From Methylococcales bacterium (lineage in GTDB: Bacteria; Pseudomonadota; Gammaproteobacteria; Methylococcales; Methylomonadaceae): a stretch of DNA of 64,000 nt. The stretch lies in the NCBI GenBank assembly GCA_028712795.1, contig JAQTPT010000001.1:186001-250000 (forward strand). Reading direction: 5' to 3'. Below, in pieces: positions 1 to 10,566 of this stretch; positions within the stretch are counted from its first letter, which is position 1, and the number at the start of each line of letters is the position of its first letter. Below the pieces are notes generated by a model. The model saw only the letters and a program-made list of their open reading frames with translations. It was not told the origin of the DNA and ran no database searches. The translations under genes and the position numbers were made by a program.

Positions 1-1416
1 ATTGCGATTCTGGGGGTTTTGAAAGTCGCTTTGCCGGCCGAAGAAGCGCCGTTGATCGTCATTCAAGTCAATTTTGCCGGTGCCATTGAGTTCGATAAAC
101 AGCGGTTGTATTTCTTTGCCACCTTGTTCGAATCGCGGGTGCTATTTCTGACTATCGAAGGCGACATGGGATTGCTGGTGGCCTGGGGCGACGATGCTAA
201 TTTCGTGGTGTCGGTCGGCGGTTTCCATCCCCGCTTCAACCCGCCGCCACTGCCTTTTCCTAGTCCCAGACGAATTGCAATTGATATCCTGAATACGCCT
301 GTTTATCGCATTAGGTCTGAAGGCTATTTCGCGGTTACCTCCAATACCGTTCAGTTCGGATCAAATACCGAATTGATGATCGATGTTGGTGTAGCCCAAG
401 TACAAGGGCATATGACCTTCGATGCCTTGTTCCAGTTTTCGCCGTTTTATTTCATCATCGAAATATCGGCGGGTGTTTCGCTAAAAGTGTTCGGAATGGG
501 GTTGTTCAGCATTTCCCTGCAGTTCACGCTCGAAGGTCCGACTCCTTGGCGCGCGCATGGCAGCGGCTCCATCAGCTTCCTGTTCTTCGATGTATCCGCC
601 GATTTTGACGTCACCTGGGGCGACAGCCAGGATACGACTTTGCCGCCGATTCCGGTGATGCCATTACTCAAGGCCGAACTGGAAAAACAACAAAACTGGA
701 TTGCCGAATTGCCGGTCGGCAATAATCTGCTAGTGTCGTTACGCAAGCTGTCCGAGACGGAAAGTTCGCAGGTCTTGCATCCGCTTGGTACGTTGCGGGT
801 CAGCCAGCGCGCGGCACCGCTGGATATCAGGATTGACAAAGTCGGTAGTCAGAAACCGTCGGATGCCAATCAGTTCAAACTGGTGCCCAGCGGCGACTTG
901 GTCAAGGTCAGCGATACCGACGAGCAGTTTGCCAAGGCCCAATTCATTAACATGAGCGATGCAGATAAGTTATCGCAACAGGCTTTCGATCCTTTACATA
1001 GCGGCTTGAAGTTGGCTTCCGGCGCGCAGACCTTGGGTTCGGCCAAATTGGCCAAACGCAAAGTCCGTTACGAACAAATCATTATCGACAATAACTTCAA
1101 GCGCTTCCGCCTGCGCTTCAAATTCTTTAGCTTCGGCTTTTTCACGCATTTTCTGCAAGGTTCAGCGATCAGCAAATCGGCATTGTCCAAAAACCACCGG
1201 TCGCAGCTCGATCCTTTTTCGGAAAAACTGCAAGTCAAAGACGGTGGATTTACCGTGGCATTAGCGGAAAACAACCGCGCCTACAGCACGCAAGCGATGT
1301 ATTTTTCCAGTGAGACCTTGGCTCAACAATTCATACAAGAGCAACTGTCCTTACGTCCCGAATTGCATGAAACTCTGCATGTAATTCCGCAGCACGAAGT
1401 GACCGCCGAGGCCTGA
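1..1416 (+). CDS. Large protein of unknown function, C-terminal part (DUF6603-like), 5' truncated by window edge
   Basis: The reading frame is open from base 1, so the TTG at 19 is probably not the true start and only the last ~470 residues are visible. The first ~200 residues alternate hydrophobic and polar positions with many Gly and Phe (for example VFGMGLFSISLQFTLEGP), suggesting a long beta-rich fold; the remaining ~265 residues are more polar, Lys- and Gln-rich. I recall this style of sequence from the DUF6603 family, whose function is not known to me; that is recognition by memory, not a search. It is followed after 40 bases by three more giant genes on the same strand, so it is probably the upstream member of one operon. 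No signal peptide can be judged because the N-terminus is missing. Confidence 0.6.
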   Translation: MAILGVLKVALPAEEAPLIVIQVNFAGAIEFDKQRLYFFATLFESRVLFLTIEGDMGLLVAWGDDANFVVSVGGFHPRFNPPPLPFPSPRRIAIDILNTPVYRIRSEGYFAVTSNTVQFGSNTELMIDVGVAQVQGHMTFDALFQFSPFYFIIEISAGVSLKVFGMGLFSISLQFTLEGPTPWRAHGSGSISFLFFDVSADFDVTWGDSQDTTLPPIPVMPLLKAELEKQQNWIAELPVGNNLLVSLRKLSETESSQVLHPLGTLRVSQRAAPLDIRIDKVGSQKPSDANQFKLVPSGDLVKVSDTDEQFAKAQFINMSDADKLSQQAFDPLHSGLKLASGAQTLGSAKLAKRKVRYEQIIIDNNFKRFRLRFKFFSFGFFTHFLQGSAISKSALSKNHRSQLDPFSEKLQVKDGGFTVALAENNRAYSTQAMYFSSETLAQQFIQEQLSLRPELHETLHVIPQHEVTAEA

Positions 1417-1456
1417 GATGCAGCACTGTAACCGTTGTTCGGAGAAGGATTGACGT

Positions 1457-4400
1457 ATGGCTAAACCAATCGGTACTTATTCCTTTCTGCCTTACCTGCG
1501 CACCGGGTTGGCCAATAAAATCCAACAGCCCGATCAGGATCCGGTGAAACTGCGCGCGTCGTTTCAGTTGAAGCTAAGCGTGGAGGGTACGCCGGTTGCC
1601 GGCGGTGCCGCTTTAACACAGGAAATCGATAGAGCGGTGCAGCTTTACGGGCCCGGCGATATTGTCGGCATCGATAGCCGGGCTATTTTCAAAACCGAGC
1701 CGCTGAACTGGATTACCAATTTCGAGCCCAACTATCTGCCCTATATCGATTTTTACGACGAAGATTTTGCCTGGCGTTACACCCCGAATCGCCCGGATGA
1801 CGCCAAACATAGACTACGGCCCTGGCTGGCGTTGGTGGTGTTGGAGGAAAGCGAATTCACCGACGGTGCCAATATAAAAGACCGGCCGCTGCCGTTTATC
1901 CAGGTCGTCAATGCCGCGGCAAGCTTTCCGCCACCGGATCAGCTTTGGGCCTGGGCGCACGTTCACGTCAATCAGGATTTGGCCGCCAATGAAGGGGAAA
2001 TCCTGTCCACCGACATGAATGCCGTGCTGCCTAAATTGAATAATGTCTTGCATGAAAACCAGGATCACGCCTACTGCCGGATAGTTTGCCCTCGCAAGCT
2101 CAAGGCCAACGCCGCCTACCATGCTTTTCTGATCCCGTCTTACGAAAGCGGCCGGCAGGCCGGTTTGGGATTGGAGGTCAACCCGGACTTTGCCAGTCAA
2201 TACGCCTGGGGCCAAAAAGCCGATCAAGGCGAGTTTCCCTATTATCATCGCTGGTATTTTCGTACCGGCACCGTGGGCGATTTCGAATATCTGGTGCGCC
2301 TGCTGAAAGCTAAACCCGCCGACGAGCGTATCGGGCGGCGGGATATCGATGTGCAGCAACCCGGCTGGAATATCCTCGGCATCGATCCCGACGGCGAATT
2401 GGGCGGCATCCTCAAACTGGGCGGCGCGTTGCGGGTGCCGCCGGAAGTGATCAAAGACCCGGACGAATTCAACAAATACGAGAATTGGGCAGTAACCGGT
2501 TATCCGCAGCCGATTCAAAAGGGTATCGCCCGCTTCCTGAATGCCGCGGACGATTATCAAAAACCCGGCGCTAATCCCGAAATCATTCCCGATCCGGACA
2601 ACGCCGTCGATCCCGATCCTCTGATCACGCCGCCCCTGTATGGACGCTGGCATGCAGCGGTTGACCGGCTGTTGACCAATGCCGCCGGTAACGACTTGCC
2701 CAATAACAAAAACTGGATCCATGAACTGAATCTGGATCCACGCTTTCGGATGCCCGCTGCCTTCGGCACCAAAATCATCCAGAATAAACAGGAAGATTAC
2801 ATGAATGCCGCCTGGCAACAGGTCGGCGACGTGCTCAAGGCCAATCGTTTTATCCGTTTTGCACAGCTTACCAGCGAAACTAGCTGGCAATGGCATACCT
2901 TGCAGCTGCAACCTTTGCTGGCTAAGCAGCCGGATAAATTGATGCTGTTAAGCGCACCGGTGCAGAAGCGGATCATGGTACAAAACGCTACGGCGTTTCA
3001 CCAGATCAAGACCAGTGTCGTGCCGCAGGTCGCCGTGTCCGCGCAGATGCGCAAAATACTGCGGCCGCGGTCGCGGATGATCAGCAAGCTGCCTTTCACC
3101 GCTCGCGGCATCGCGCCAACCACGCTATTCAGTCGCTTGAACGCGCAAGAAATTTTGCCAGCGCCTCCTAAGATCACGCCCGCCGGTATCGAAACCGAGC
3201 AAGTATTGGCGGAGCAAGTTCAACCGGCGCCGCGGCCGAAATGGCTGGCGGATTTACTGCGCCGCTATCCTTGGCTGGCGACGGCTACCTTGGTCTTAGC
3301 AGTATTGTTGGCATTGTTGGCGATCTTATTGGCTCCAGCCATCGTCTTGTCGCTGTTAATTTTTGCACTGGCAGGCGGCTTGTTTTATTTGTACCGGATC
3401 ATGCGCGACATCCTGCGCCAATTGGCCGAGCCGCAAATCTTTACCGATCAGGGCCAAACGCCGGCGGCGTTCGATGTCGCGCCGAAAAGCCCGGATTTCC
3501 GGCTTGCCGAGCCCGGAGATACTTTTCAGCCCCGCGCCGGCAATGTCGATAGCCAGACGGCGATCAACTTCAAAGGGGCGTTGAAGGACATGTATACCGC
3601 GGATGTCGCCGCCCGCCATGCAGCATTCGAAGCGCCCAAACAGGTTCTTGATATGCCGATGCTCACGGCGACGTTGGTGGCCAATTTGCACCCCTACCGC
3701 ACGGTGCCAAGATTGGTGTTGGACAGAATCCTGTTGCCGGAGCGGTTCTTGATTAAATTTATTCCGGAATTGTTCGACGAGGTGATGAACCACCCGGAAT
3801 TTGACATCCCTATGTATAAGCCGCTGGTCGATCTATCCACCGAATATTTTCTGCCCAACATCAATTTAATCGAACAAAATAGCATCATTTTGTTGGAGAC
3901 CAATCAGAAGTTCATCGAATCCTATATGGTTGGCCTTAATCACGAAATGTCCCGGGAACTGTTGTGGCGGGAATATCCTACTGATATGCGCGGCAGCTAT
4001 TTCCGGCAGTTTTGGGATGTCAGCGGCTATTTGCCGCAGACTGGTGAAAATCTGGACGGCTTGAAGGAAAAGCTGAAAGACATTCCGGAATTACACCGCT
4101 GGTCGTTAACTTCGACACTCGGCGATCATGATAACCGGGAACAAGGTGGCGCTAAGGAAGAGGAAGTGGTGTTGGTGATACGCGGCGAATTGCTGAAAAA
4201 ATATCCCACCGCGGTGATTTATGCCCATAAGGCTAAATGGCAAACCAAGAACGCAGACGGCAGCGGCGGCATTGATAACACCAAGGAACGATTGTTAGCG
4301 GATATTCCAGTTGGGCAGGAAGACAATCCGCCTCGCGACATCCTGAAAACCCCGCTCTACAGCGCCAAAGTCGAGCCGGACATTTACTTTTTCGGTTTTG

Positions 4401-4804
4401 ATTTGACCTCGCAAGAAGCCAAGGGCAGCGACGGCTCTCACCCCGGCGACGAAAACAAGCCCGGCTGGTATTTCGTGATCAAGGAACGTCCTGGGGAACC
4501 GCGTTTCGGTCTGGATATCGGCGGGCCGAATGCCGAAAAGCATACCTGGAGCGATCTGGCCTGGGAGGATGCCGCGCCCGGCTTGGCGGATGGCGGTTTC
4601 CTGAGTATTACTAACGCCACTGCGGCCATCGGCCTCACGGAACCGACGGATACTTCGCAGGCCGAGTTCGCCGGTGAACTGGAACAATACAAAGAAGACA
4701 AGCTTATCGCCTGGAGCAAGGACGCCGACGCTGCGGACTTGGCTTACATACTTTATCAAGTGCCGGTGATGGTGGCGGTGCATGCCAGCGAAATGTTGCA
4801 GTGA
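1457..4804 (+). CDS. Giant protein of unknown function with a central membrane hairpin (1115 aa)
   Basis: I do not recognise a named family. The ATG follows a good ribosome-binding site (GGAGAAGGA) with suitable spacing. Residues 1-590 are soluble and rich in Trp, Asn and Asp, with the block RPWLALVVLEE near residue 118. Residues ~600-645 are almost uninterrupted hydrophobic residues broken by an Ala-Pro in the middle, which looks like two membrane-spanning helices forming a hairpin. The C-terminal ~450 residues are again soluble, including motifs such as YRTVPRLVLDRILLPERF. There is no N-terminal signal peptide. It lies 40 bases after the DUF6603-like gene and 47 bases before the 1903-residue gene, so joint expression is likely. 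The hairpin suggests the product is anchored in the inner membrane with large domains on one side; this is inference. Confidence 0.65.
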   Translation: MAKPIGTYSFLPYLRTGLANKIQQPDQDPVKLRASFQLKLSVEGTPVAGGAALTQEIDRAVQLYGPGDIVGIDSRAIFKTEPLNWITNFEPNYLPYIDFYDEDFAWRYTPNRPDDAKHRLRPWLALVVLEESEFTDGANIKDRPLPFIQVVNAAASFPPPDQLWAWAHVHVNQDLAANEGEILSTDMNAVLPKLNNVLHENQDHAYCRIVCPRKLKANAAYHAFLIPSYESGRQAGLGLEVNPDFASQYAWGQKADQGEFPYYHRWYFRTGTVGDFEYLVRLLKAKPADERIGRRDIDVQQPGWNILGIDPDGELGGILKLGGALRVPPEVIKDPDEFNKYENWAVTGYPQPIQKGIARFLNAADDYQKPGANPEIIPDPDNAVDPDPLITPPLYGRWHAAVDRLLTNAAGNDLPNNKNWIHELNLDPRFRMPAAFGTKIIQNKQEDYMNAAWQQVGDVLKANRFIRFAQLTSETSWQWHTLQLQPLLAKQPDKLMLLSAPVQKRIMVQNATAFHQIKTSVVPQVAVSAQMRKILRPRSRMISKLPFTARGIAPTTLFSRLNAQEILPAPPKITPAGIETEQVLAEQVQPAPRPKWLADLLRRYPWLATATLVLAVLLALLAILLAPAIVLSLLIFALAGGLFYLYRIMRDILRQLAEPQIFTDQGQTPAAFDVAPKSPDFRLAEPGDTFQPRAGNVDSQTAINFKGALKDMYTADVAARHAAFEAPKQVLDMPMLTATLVANLHPYRTVPRLVLDRILLPERFLIKFIPELFDEVMNHPEFDIPMYKPLVDLSTEYFLPNINLIEQNSIILLETNQKFIESYMVGLNHEMSRELLWREYPTDMRGSYFRQFWDVSGYLPQTGENLDGLKEKLKDIPELHRWSLTSTLGDHDNREQGGAKEEEVVLVIRGELLKKYPTAVIYAHKAKWQTKNADGSGGIDNTKERLLADIPVGQEDNPPRDILKTPLYSAKVEPDIYFFGFDLTSQEAKGSDGSHPGDENKPGWYFVIKERPGEPRFGLDIGGPNAEKHTWSDLAWEDAAPGLADGGFLSITNATAAIGLTEPTDTSQAEFAGELEQYKEDKLIAWSKDADAADLAYILYQVPVMVAVHASEMLQ

Positions 4805-4851
4805 GATGGGGGATTATCAAATGACTAATTTGCAACAAAACAGGAATTGCG

Positions 4852-7800
4852 ATGCCTGATTTTCACGAGATACAAAAAGTATTGTTTGCCACCCGAACCG
4901 CGCACGACGCAGTGGCCGGGGCGCTGTTTCGCGTGGATGAACAACTCAAACAGAACACCCAGGAATTGGCGCAGATCGAGCGTTGGTTTAACCCGAACAA
5001 CCCTGAACATCTGCAAGCCCGCGAGCGGTTGATGGAAGCACAAAAAAACCTGCAAGGTCAAAGGCTGGAAAACCAGGCGGCCGTCGATCATCTGCAAAGC
5101 CAATTAGCCGATCTTTATCCGCAATTCTGGGAGGAATGGACCGATCCGCGCGAGCATATCGAAAAAATGAATGACGACTTTCCGGTGATGCTGTTTCCGC
5201 TACGTCTGGAAACCCGTTTCAAAACCGTCGGCGGCCGCGATGGGCAGCGGCAACAGTTATGGGTGCGCGTCTATCCCGACGATTGTCTTGTGGATACCTT
5301 TGAAGAAACCCTGTCGCAAACCGAACTCAAAAGTGCCGGCATCTTCTGGCGGGAATATTTCCGTGCGGCGGGTGTGGAAGACGAAGAACGCGCCGCCTGG
5401 CGGGCATTGGTCGCCGGTCACGGCGCCGGCCGGGCGGGCTGGATCATCAAACATTATCGACCGATGAACCCTCTGTCCGCCACCGACAGCGAAGGCGACG
5501 CGACATTGCCGATCAAGCCCCAGTCTAAAGTAGCTGGCGAGCTGATTCTGGTCGTTACCGCCAATAGTAATTTGACCCTTGCCGAACAAGCTGAGCTGGA
5601 AAAGTATTGGATAGCCATTTGGCGAGCTCTGAGCAGCCAGGATTTGCAGACTATTGCGCTCAATGCCTTGATAGCTGCGGTGGGTGTGGACCGGGCAGCT
5701 GTGCTGGTGGAACAATACCAGCCTTATAACCTGTCGGAAAAACCCGCCGCCGGATATACATATGCGACCGCCAACGTCAGCGTGGCGTTTGTCTATCAGC
5801 CAGACCAGAGCGAGATTCAGAGCAAATCCCAGTCATGGATGAAACCGGCTCAGGCCAAGCTGTTGCCGGAACGGCTGGTATTGCTAGGCTACCGTAACAA
5901 CGACGGCGAGTGGCAGGAGATACTCAATCAACTCGGTAATCCGCTCGACGGCCCGTTTTCGGTCAGCCCCGACCCGACAGCCGCTACCGAGTCGCAATTC
6001 AAGTTCGACGAACACGGCAATCTGATCATCGGCGACGAATTGCGCTGGATGATGGATTTCGATGAAGCGGTCAGGCGCGGGATGGGCTTTCGCGTCAATC
6101 TCAACGCCGAACAAGCCCAGGGATTCGATCGCCTGTTCGTGCTGGGCGTGCGCTTGGGTTCCGATGCCGAGCAGAGCAAAACCGAACTGGAGACGCTGTT
6201 TAAAAATCATTATTTCAGCCGTAGCGGCTTTGCCTTCCTGCCGCAAGGTTCGCCGACCAATAATACCGAAGACAGCAACTCGGCCTTTACGCGGCAGGAC
6301 GATGCCGACGAAAGTTTCGATTTTTACTTCAAAGGCAAGGCCGAATTCAGCGAAACCGAGGACTGGCTGGATAAAAGCGACGGCCAGTGGTTTGCCGAGA
6401 GTCTGGGTCTGGATACAGATTGGCTAAAACAAATACCGCATGCCGGTGGCCGCGATCAGTGCGAAGCCCGGGCCATGAATGCCGCGCTGTGGCCGGCGAC
6501 GCTGGGCTATTTTATGGATACCCTGCTACAGCCGGTATTCAATGATGACGAAATTTACTATACCCGCTGGTTCTTTAACCGCTTTGTCCTCGGACGGGGC
6601 ATGCTGCCGGCGATCCGTATCGGCCGTCAACCCTACGGGATTTTGCCGACCTCAGCCTTCGAGCGCATCGGCTGGGTGTTTGGCGACGAGACCGTGTCCT
6701 ATCTGGATTATGTCGGCCATTTCCAGGAGCAGCGTGGCATCGAGTTCAAGGATTGGTTGTGGAAGTTCAAGGGCATACTAGACAATCTGGCTACTACCTG
6801 GACAAGTTTGTCGGCACAGGTCGCGCGCGTCGAAACGCAGCCCGGCCCGGATAAAGATCCGCACCAGACCTTGTTGGATATCGTTGGGCTGCATCCGGCC
6901 TCGGTGGGGTTTTATCAGCGCTACGCCAACACCAAAAAACAGGAACACAACATCGCCTTGATCTGGCATAAATTCATTTCCTGGCAAACTTTGCCGGCCA
7001 ATGAGCTGCACAATCAGGCCTTCGACAGATTGCGGCTATTGGGATACGATGGTTTAACCCCGCCGCAGTTATTCGATCTGTTCTGGAAGGTATCAGCTAA
7101 TAAGTTGCTGGGTCCGATGATTCAGGAAGGGCCGTTATCCGAAAGCGATCCGTTGCGCATCGCCACCGACAACAACCGTAATTACATCCAGTGGCTATAC
7201 GAATGGGCGCGGCTTTCGTTCGATACGGTCAGGGTGCAGGATGGTTTCAAGGACAATAAAAGCCCTAATGCGTTGCTGTATATTTTGCTGAAGCACGCGC
7301 TGGAACTGGGCTACTACGATGCCGGCGTGCGGGCGATGGACGATGCGCAAGTACTGGACAACCAGAGTCGGCTTGCCCTACGTAGCGAACCGCATTTTTT
7401 CCATATCGAAGCGGCAAGTGCTCAACTTAAAGCCTCCGCGAATAAGCCGTTCCAGGACAGAAGCCGTTACCAATTACTGTACACGCCGGCCGAGCGCATT
7501 ACCGGCGTTCCGCAAAAATCGTTGGTCGATTATTTAACGGCGAATTTGGGCAAACTGTTTGCCACCCGCTATTTGGACGAGCAATTGCGGGCGTTAAACC
7601 ATCTGCAGCAGACGCCAACCGCCCGGTTAGAACGGTTGCTGGCCGAACATCTGGATTGTTGCAGTTACCGGCTGGATGCCTGGATGACCGGTTTGATCAA
7701 TTTTCAGCTGGCCTCGATGCGTTTTGCCCGGCGCGGCGACGATGCAGGCGTCGAAGATGGCGTCAGCTACCGAAAAGGCCTGTATCTGGGGGCTTATGGC

Positions 7801-10563
7801 TGGCTGGAGAATGTGCGTTCAGAGAATAAAGGGCTCAGTCCTGTCCGATTGACCGATCCGCAACTGGATGAAATTTTCAATCAACAAATTCCCGACAACC
7901 AAAAAACGCCGCTGGTAAGCGATAGTACCAATCAAGGCTATATTCATGCGCCGTCGGTCAACCATGCGGTAACCGCCGCGGTATTGCGCAACGGCTTCAT
8001 TGCCAACGCCAACGATCAGCAAGCCGATTTGCTGAAGGTGAACCTTGCCTCGGAACGGGTACGATTGGCGTTGAATATTATCGAAGGTATTCGCAACGGC
8101 CAAAATCTCGCCGCCTTACTGGGCTACCAATTCGAAAGAGGCCTGCACGACCGTTATATTTTTGCGGAAGCCGATCAGTTCATTTACCCCTTACGCAAGC
8201 AGTTTCCGCTGTATACCGACACTAAAGATTTGTTGGATGGCGTGCCGATTGAGGCCGTGGAAGCCCGCAACGTCGTCAACGGCATGAATCTGATTCGGCA
8301 TATTAAAAATGCCGCCGCTGCCGACAAAGTCTATCCCTTCGGTTTTGGTGATAAATTACCGCCCGCCGACGCTGCGCAGCAACTGGTGATCAACAGCGAA
8401 GTTGGCCGGCTGTTGGACATTTATGACGCAGTGGCCGATTTGGCGATAGCCGAAGGCGTTCATCAAGTGGTGATGGGCAATTACGATCGCGCCGCGGCGA
8501 CCTTGGATGCCTATGGCCAGGCCACCTTCCCGCCAATTCCCGACGTGGTGCAGACGCCGCGTAGCGGTATCGGCCTGACCCATCGTGTGGCGGTGCATTT
8601 CGATACCAACGTTGTGGTTGCGGCCACCGATAATCCCCGAGTCAAAGCCGAACCCGCGATGAACAATTGGTTGACGGCGCGATTACCTATCGCCAACCGG
8701 ATTGTCTGTAAAGTGACTTATCCGCATCCGACTACCGGTTTGCCGACGCCGCAATTCGTTACCCAAGCCCAACTAGAACTGCAGCCGCTGGATATGTTGT
8801 ATGTGGTGAATCCAGATAATCTGGAAGCGCGCTCCGAATTGGAAGACCGTGTCAGGCATTATGTATTGCAAAACGCTGTGCCGGCGCCGTTACCCGATGC
8901 GGTTCTGGAAATCAGTTACGCGCAAGCAGGTGCCAATCAGTTCAGCTTTTTTGAAGTAGCGCCGATGATACGCAGTTTAAGAGCCTTGCTATTGCGTTCC
9001 AAACCATTACGAGCTACCGATGCGGCACTGCCCACTGAAGCCAGTGCCGACATTGCTGGAGCGATGCAATTAGACAAGAGCCGGGGGGCTTTTTTGAAAA
9101 CCGATCTGGCGGCCTTCGATGCGGCAACGCTACAGCCATTGTTGACGCAACTGACCGCTGTGTTTCCGGTCGCAGGACCAGTGACTGCAACGATTTTGGC
9201 GAACATCGATAGTTATATCGAAGCCATGATCAGCATCTGCAAAACCTTGTCCTTATATGGTTTACAGCAGACCGGCTTTGGCATCTTGCTGGAAAGCAAA
9301 AGCGGCATTTTCAATAGCTTGCGGCAACTGGCTGAGGCCATCAATCAGCGATGGCAAACTAAAGCGGACGATTACGATGCCTTGATCGCAACCCTGCCGG
9401 CGCAACCCGGCGACCCGGAACGCATCGCCGTAGTGTTGGAAGCAGAGCGTTTGATTTCCAGCGCATTGCTGGATACGGCCGGAAAAACCCTGGTGCAGAT
9501 TCAGGCGGAGGTGCAGGCCAAAAAAGTCCTGTTCGATAATAAAAAATTGCTGTTTGAAGCTTTCATTAAAACCACCGAACCCCAGCTAAGCCAAGCGCTC
9601 AGCGATTTCAATACGCTGTTGACAGCGGCTCCACCTTTTACCGATTTTGATTTGCAGCCGGCATCGGCGACGGATATCGAGAAAGCCATCGTGGTGTTGG
9701 CCGAGGATATTTATAACCGGCTGAAGCAACTTACCGCTGATTTACAAAAACGTCTGGCGATAGTCGACGGCAAGCTGACCGAATATGACGGCGAAGCGGA
9801 TGCAGACAAACGGGTACTGTTGTTGACCGAGGCCGCCAAGACGGTGTTTGGCGACGAATTTGTGCTGGTGCCCCGGTTTTCGGTACAGGAAAAACAAGGC
9901 GATGAATGGACCAATGCCTACACGGACCGGGCCAGTTTGCTGGATCACCAGAAAAACGTGGTCGGCAATGCTTTTCCGGTCGACGACTGGCTATACGGCG
10001 CGGCGCGGGTCCGCGAGAAAATGCACCATTTGGAAAATCTGTTGTTTCTGACCGAGGCCTTGCAGACCGATTTGCCGGAATTGCGGCCGATCCAGTTGCC
10101 TTTCGATGCGGGCTCGCCTTGGCTGGCGCTGGAGTTTCCGGAAGCCGCGCTGGAAAAACTCAATCGCGAGAATTTGTTGTATACCGCCCTGTATGCCGGT
10201 GACTTCAATCAGGCAGAAACGCAATGCGGCCTGTTATTGGATGAGTGGACCGAAGTCATTCCAGCGCAAACCGAAACTACCGGCATTACCTTTCATTTTG
10301 ATAAACCCAACGCCGAGCCGCCGCAAAGCATCTTGCTGGCGACACCTACCCAATTCAACGGCGCCTGGCAGTGGAATGATTTGGTAAACACCTTGCACAG
10401 CACTCTGGACAGGGCAAGGATTCGCGGTGTGGAGCCGCAACAGCTCGACAAAACCGAGCTGTCGGTGTTTCTGCCGGCAACGATTTTGGCTACCACTTGG
10501 CAACCGATCACAATCGGTGCCGATCTGGCTATCGTCAATAACTTTATCAATAAAGCGGTCTGA
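4852..10563 (+). CDS. Giant protein of unknown function (1903 aa)
   Basis: One uninterrupted frame of 1903 codons, starting at an ATG preceded by AGGA. No signal peptide and no clear membrane helix are visible. Residues ~15-95 are Gln/Glu/Leu-rich and look like a coiled coil, followed by the block VMLFPLRLETRF near residue 108 and WVRVYPDD near residue 138. A further conserved-looking block, RIGRQPYGILPTS, lies near residue 588. Residues ~1540-1670 again look coiled-coil. I remember similarly built long proteins with the blocks LFPVRLETRF and GRQPYG in other bacteria, but know of no assigned function. The gene is three bases from the next one, so the two are almost certainly cotranslated. The size and coiled coils fit a structural or scaffold component; this is inference. 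Confidence 0.65.
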   Translation: MPDFHEIQKVLFATRTAHDAVAGALFRVDEQLKQNTQELAQIERWFNPNNPEHLQARERLMEAQKNLQGQRLENQAAVDHLQSQLADLYPQFWEEWTDPREHIEKMNDDFPVMLFPLRLETRFKTVGGRDGQRQQLWVRVYPDDCLVDTFEETLSQTELKSAGIFWREYFRAAGVEDEERAAWRALVAGHGAGRAGWIIKHYRPMNPLSATDSEGDATLPIKPQSKVAGELILVVTANSNLTLAEQAELEKYWIAIWRALSSQDLQTIALNALIAAVGVDRAAVLVEQYQPYNLSEKPAAGYTYATANVSVAFVYQPDQSEIQSKSQSWMKPAQAKLLPERLVLLGYRNNDGEWQEILNQLGNPLDGPFSVSPDPTAATESQFKFDEHGNLIIGDELRWMMDFDEAVRRGMGFRVNLNAEQAQGFDRLFVLGVRLGSDAEQSKTELETLFKNHYFSRSGFAFLPQGSPTNNTEDSNSAFTRQDDADESFDFYFKGKAEFSETEDWLDKSDGQWFAESLGLDTDWLKQIPHAGGRDQCEARAMNAALWPATLGYFMDTLLQPVFNDDEIYYTRWFFNRFVLGRGMLPAIRIGRQPYGILPTSAFERIGWVFGDETVSYLDYVGHFQEQRGIEFKDWLWKFKGILDNLATTWTSLSAQVARVETQPGPDKDPHQTLLDIVGLHPASVGFYQRYANTKKQEHNIALIWHKFISWQTLPANELHNQAFDRLRLLGYDGLTPPQLFDLFWKVSANKLLGPMIQEGPLSESDPLRIATDNNRNYIQWLYEWARLSFDTVRVQDGFKDNKSPNALLYILLKHALELGYYDAGVRAMDDAQVLDNQSRLALRSEPHFFHIEAASAQLKASANKPFQDRSRYQLLYTPAERITGVPQKSLVDYLTANLGKLFATRYLDEQLRALNHLQQTPTARLERLLAEHLDCCSYRLDAWMTGLINFQLASMRFARRGDDAGVEDGVSYRKGLYLGAYGWLENVRSENKGLSPVRLTDPQLDEIFNQQIPDNQKTPLVSDSTNQGYIHAPSVNHAVTAAVLRNGFIANANDQQADLLKVNLASERVRLALNIIEGIRNGQNLAALLGYQFERGLHDRYIFAEADQFIYPLRKQFPLYTDTKDLLDGVPIEAVEARNVVNGMNLIRHIKNAAAADKVYPFGFGDKLPPADAAQQLVINSEVGRLLDIYDAVADLAIAEGVHQVVMGNYDRAAATLDAYGQATFPPIPDVVQTPRSGIGLTHRVAVHFDTNVVVAATDNPRVKAEPAMNNWLTARLPIANRIVCKVTYPHPTTGLPTPQFVTQAQLELQPLDMLYVVNPDNLEARSELEDRVRHYVLQNAVPAPLPDAVLEISYAQAGANQFSFFEVAPMIRSLRALLLRSKPLRATDAALPTEASADIAGAMQLDKSRGAFLKTDLAAFDAATLQPLLTQLTAVFPVAGPVTATILANIDSYIEAMISICKTLSLYGLQQTGFGILLESKSGIFNSLRQLAEAINQRWQTKADDYDALIATLPAQPGDPERIAVVLEAERLISSALLDTAGKTLVQIQAEVQAKKVLFDNKKLLFEAFIKTTEPQLSQALSDFNTLLTAAPPFTDFDLQPASATDIEKAIVVLAEDIYNRLKQLTADLQKRLAIVDGKLTEYDGEADADKRVLLLTEAAKTVFGDEFVLVPRFSVQEKQGDEWTNAYTDRASLLDHQKNVVGNAFPVDDWLYGAARVREKMHHLENLLFLTEALQTDLPELRPIQLPFDAGSPWLALEFPEAALEKLNRENLLYTALYAGDFNQAETQCGLLLDEWTEVIPAQTETTGITFHFDKPNAEPPQSILLATPTQFNGAWQWNDLVNTLHSTLDRARIRGVEPQQLDKTELSVFLPATILATTWQPITIGADLAIVNNFINKAV

Positions 10564-10566
10564 GCC

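Noticed and set aside
2086..4783. Several long open frames on both strands within the giant genes (for example 1814-2911 minus)
   Set aside because: High G+C creates long shadow frames; the plus-strand giant genes have ribosome-binding sites, tight spacing and protein-like content, while the shadows do not.
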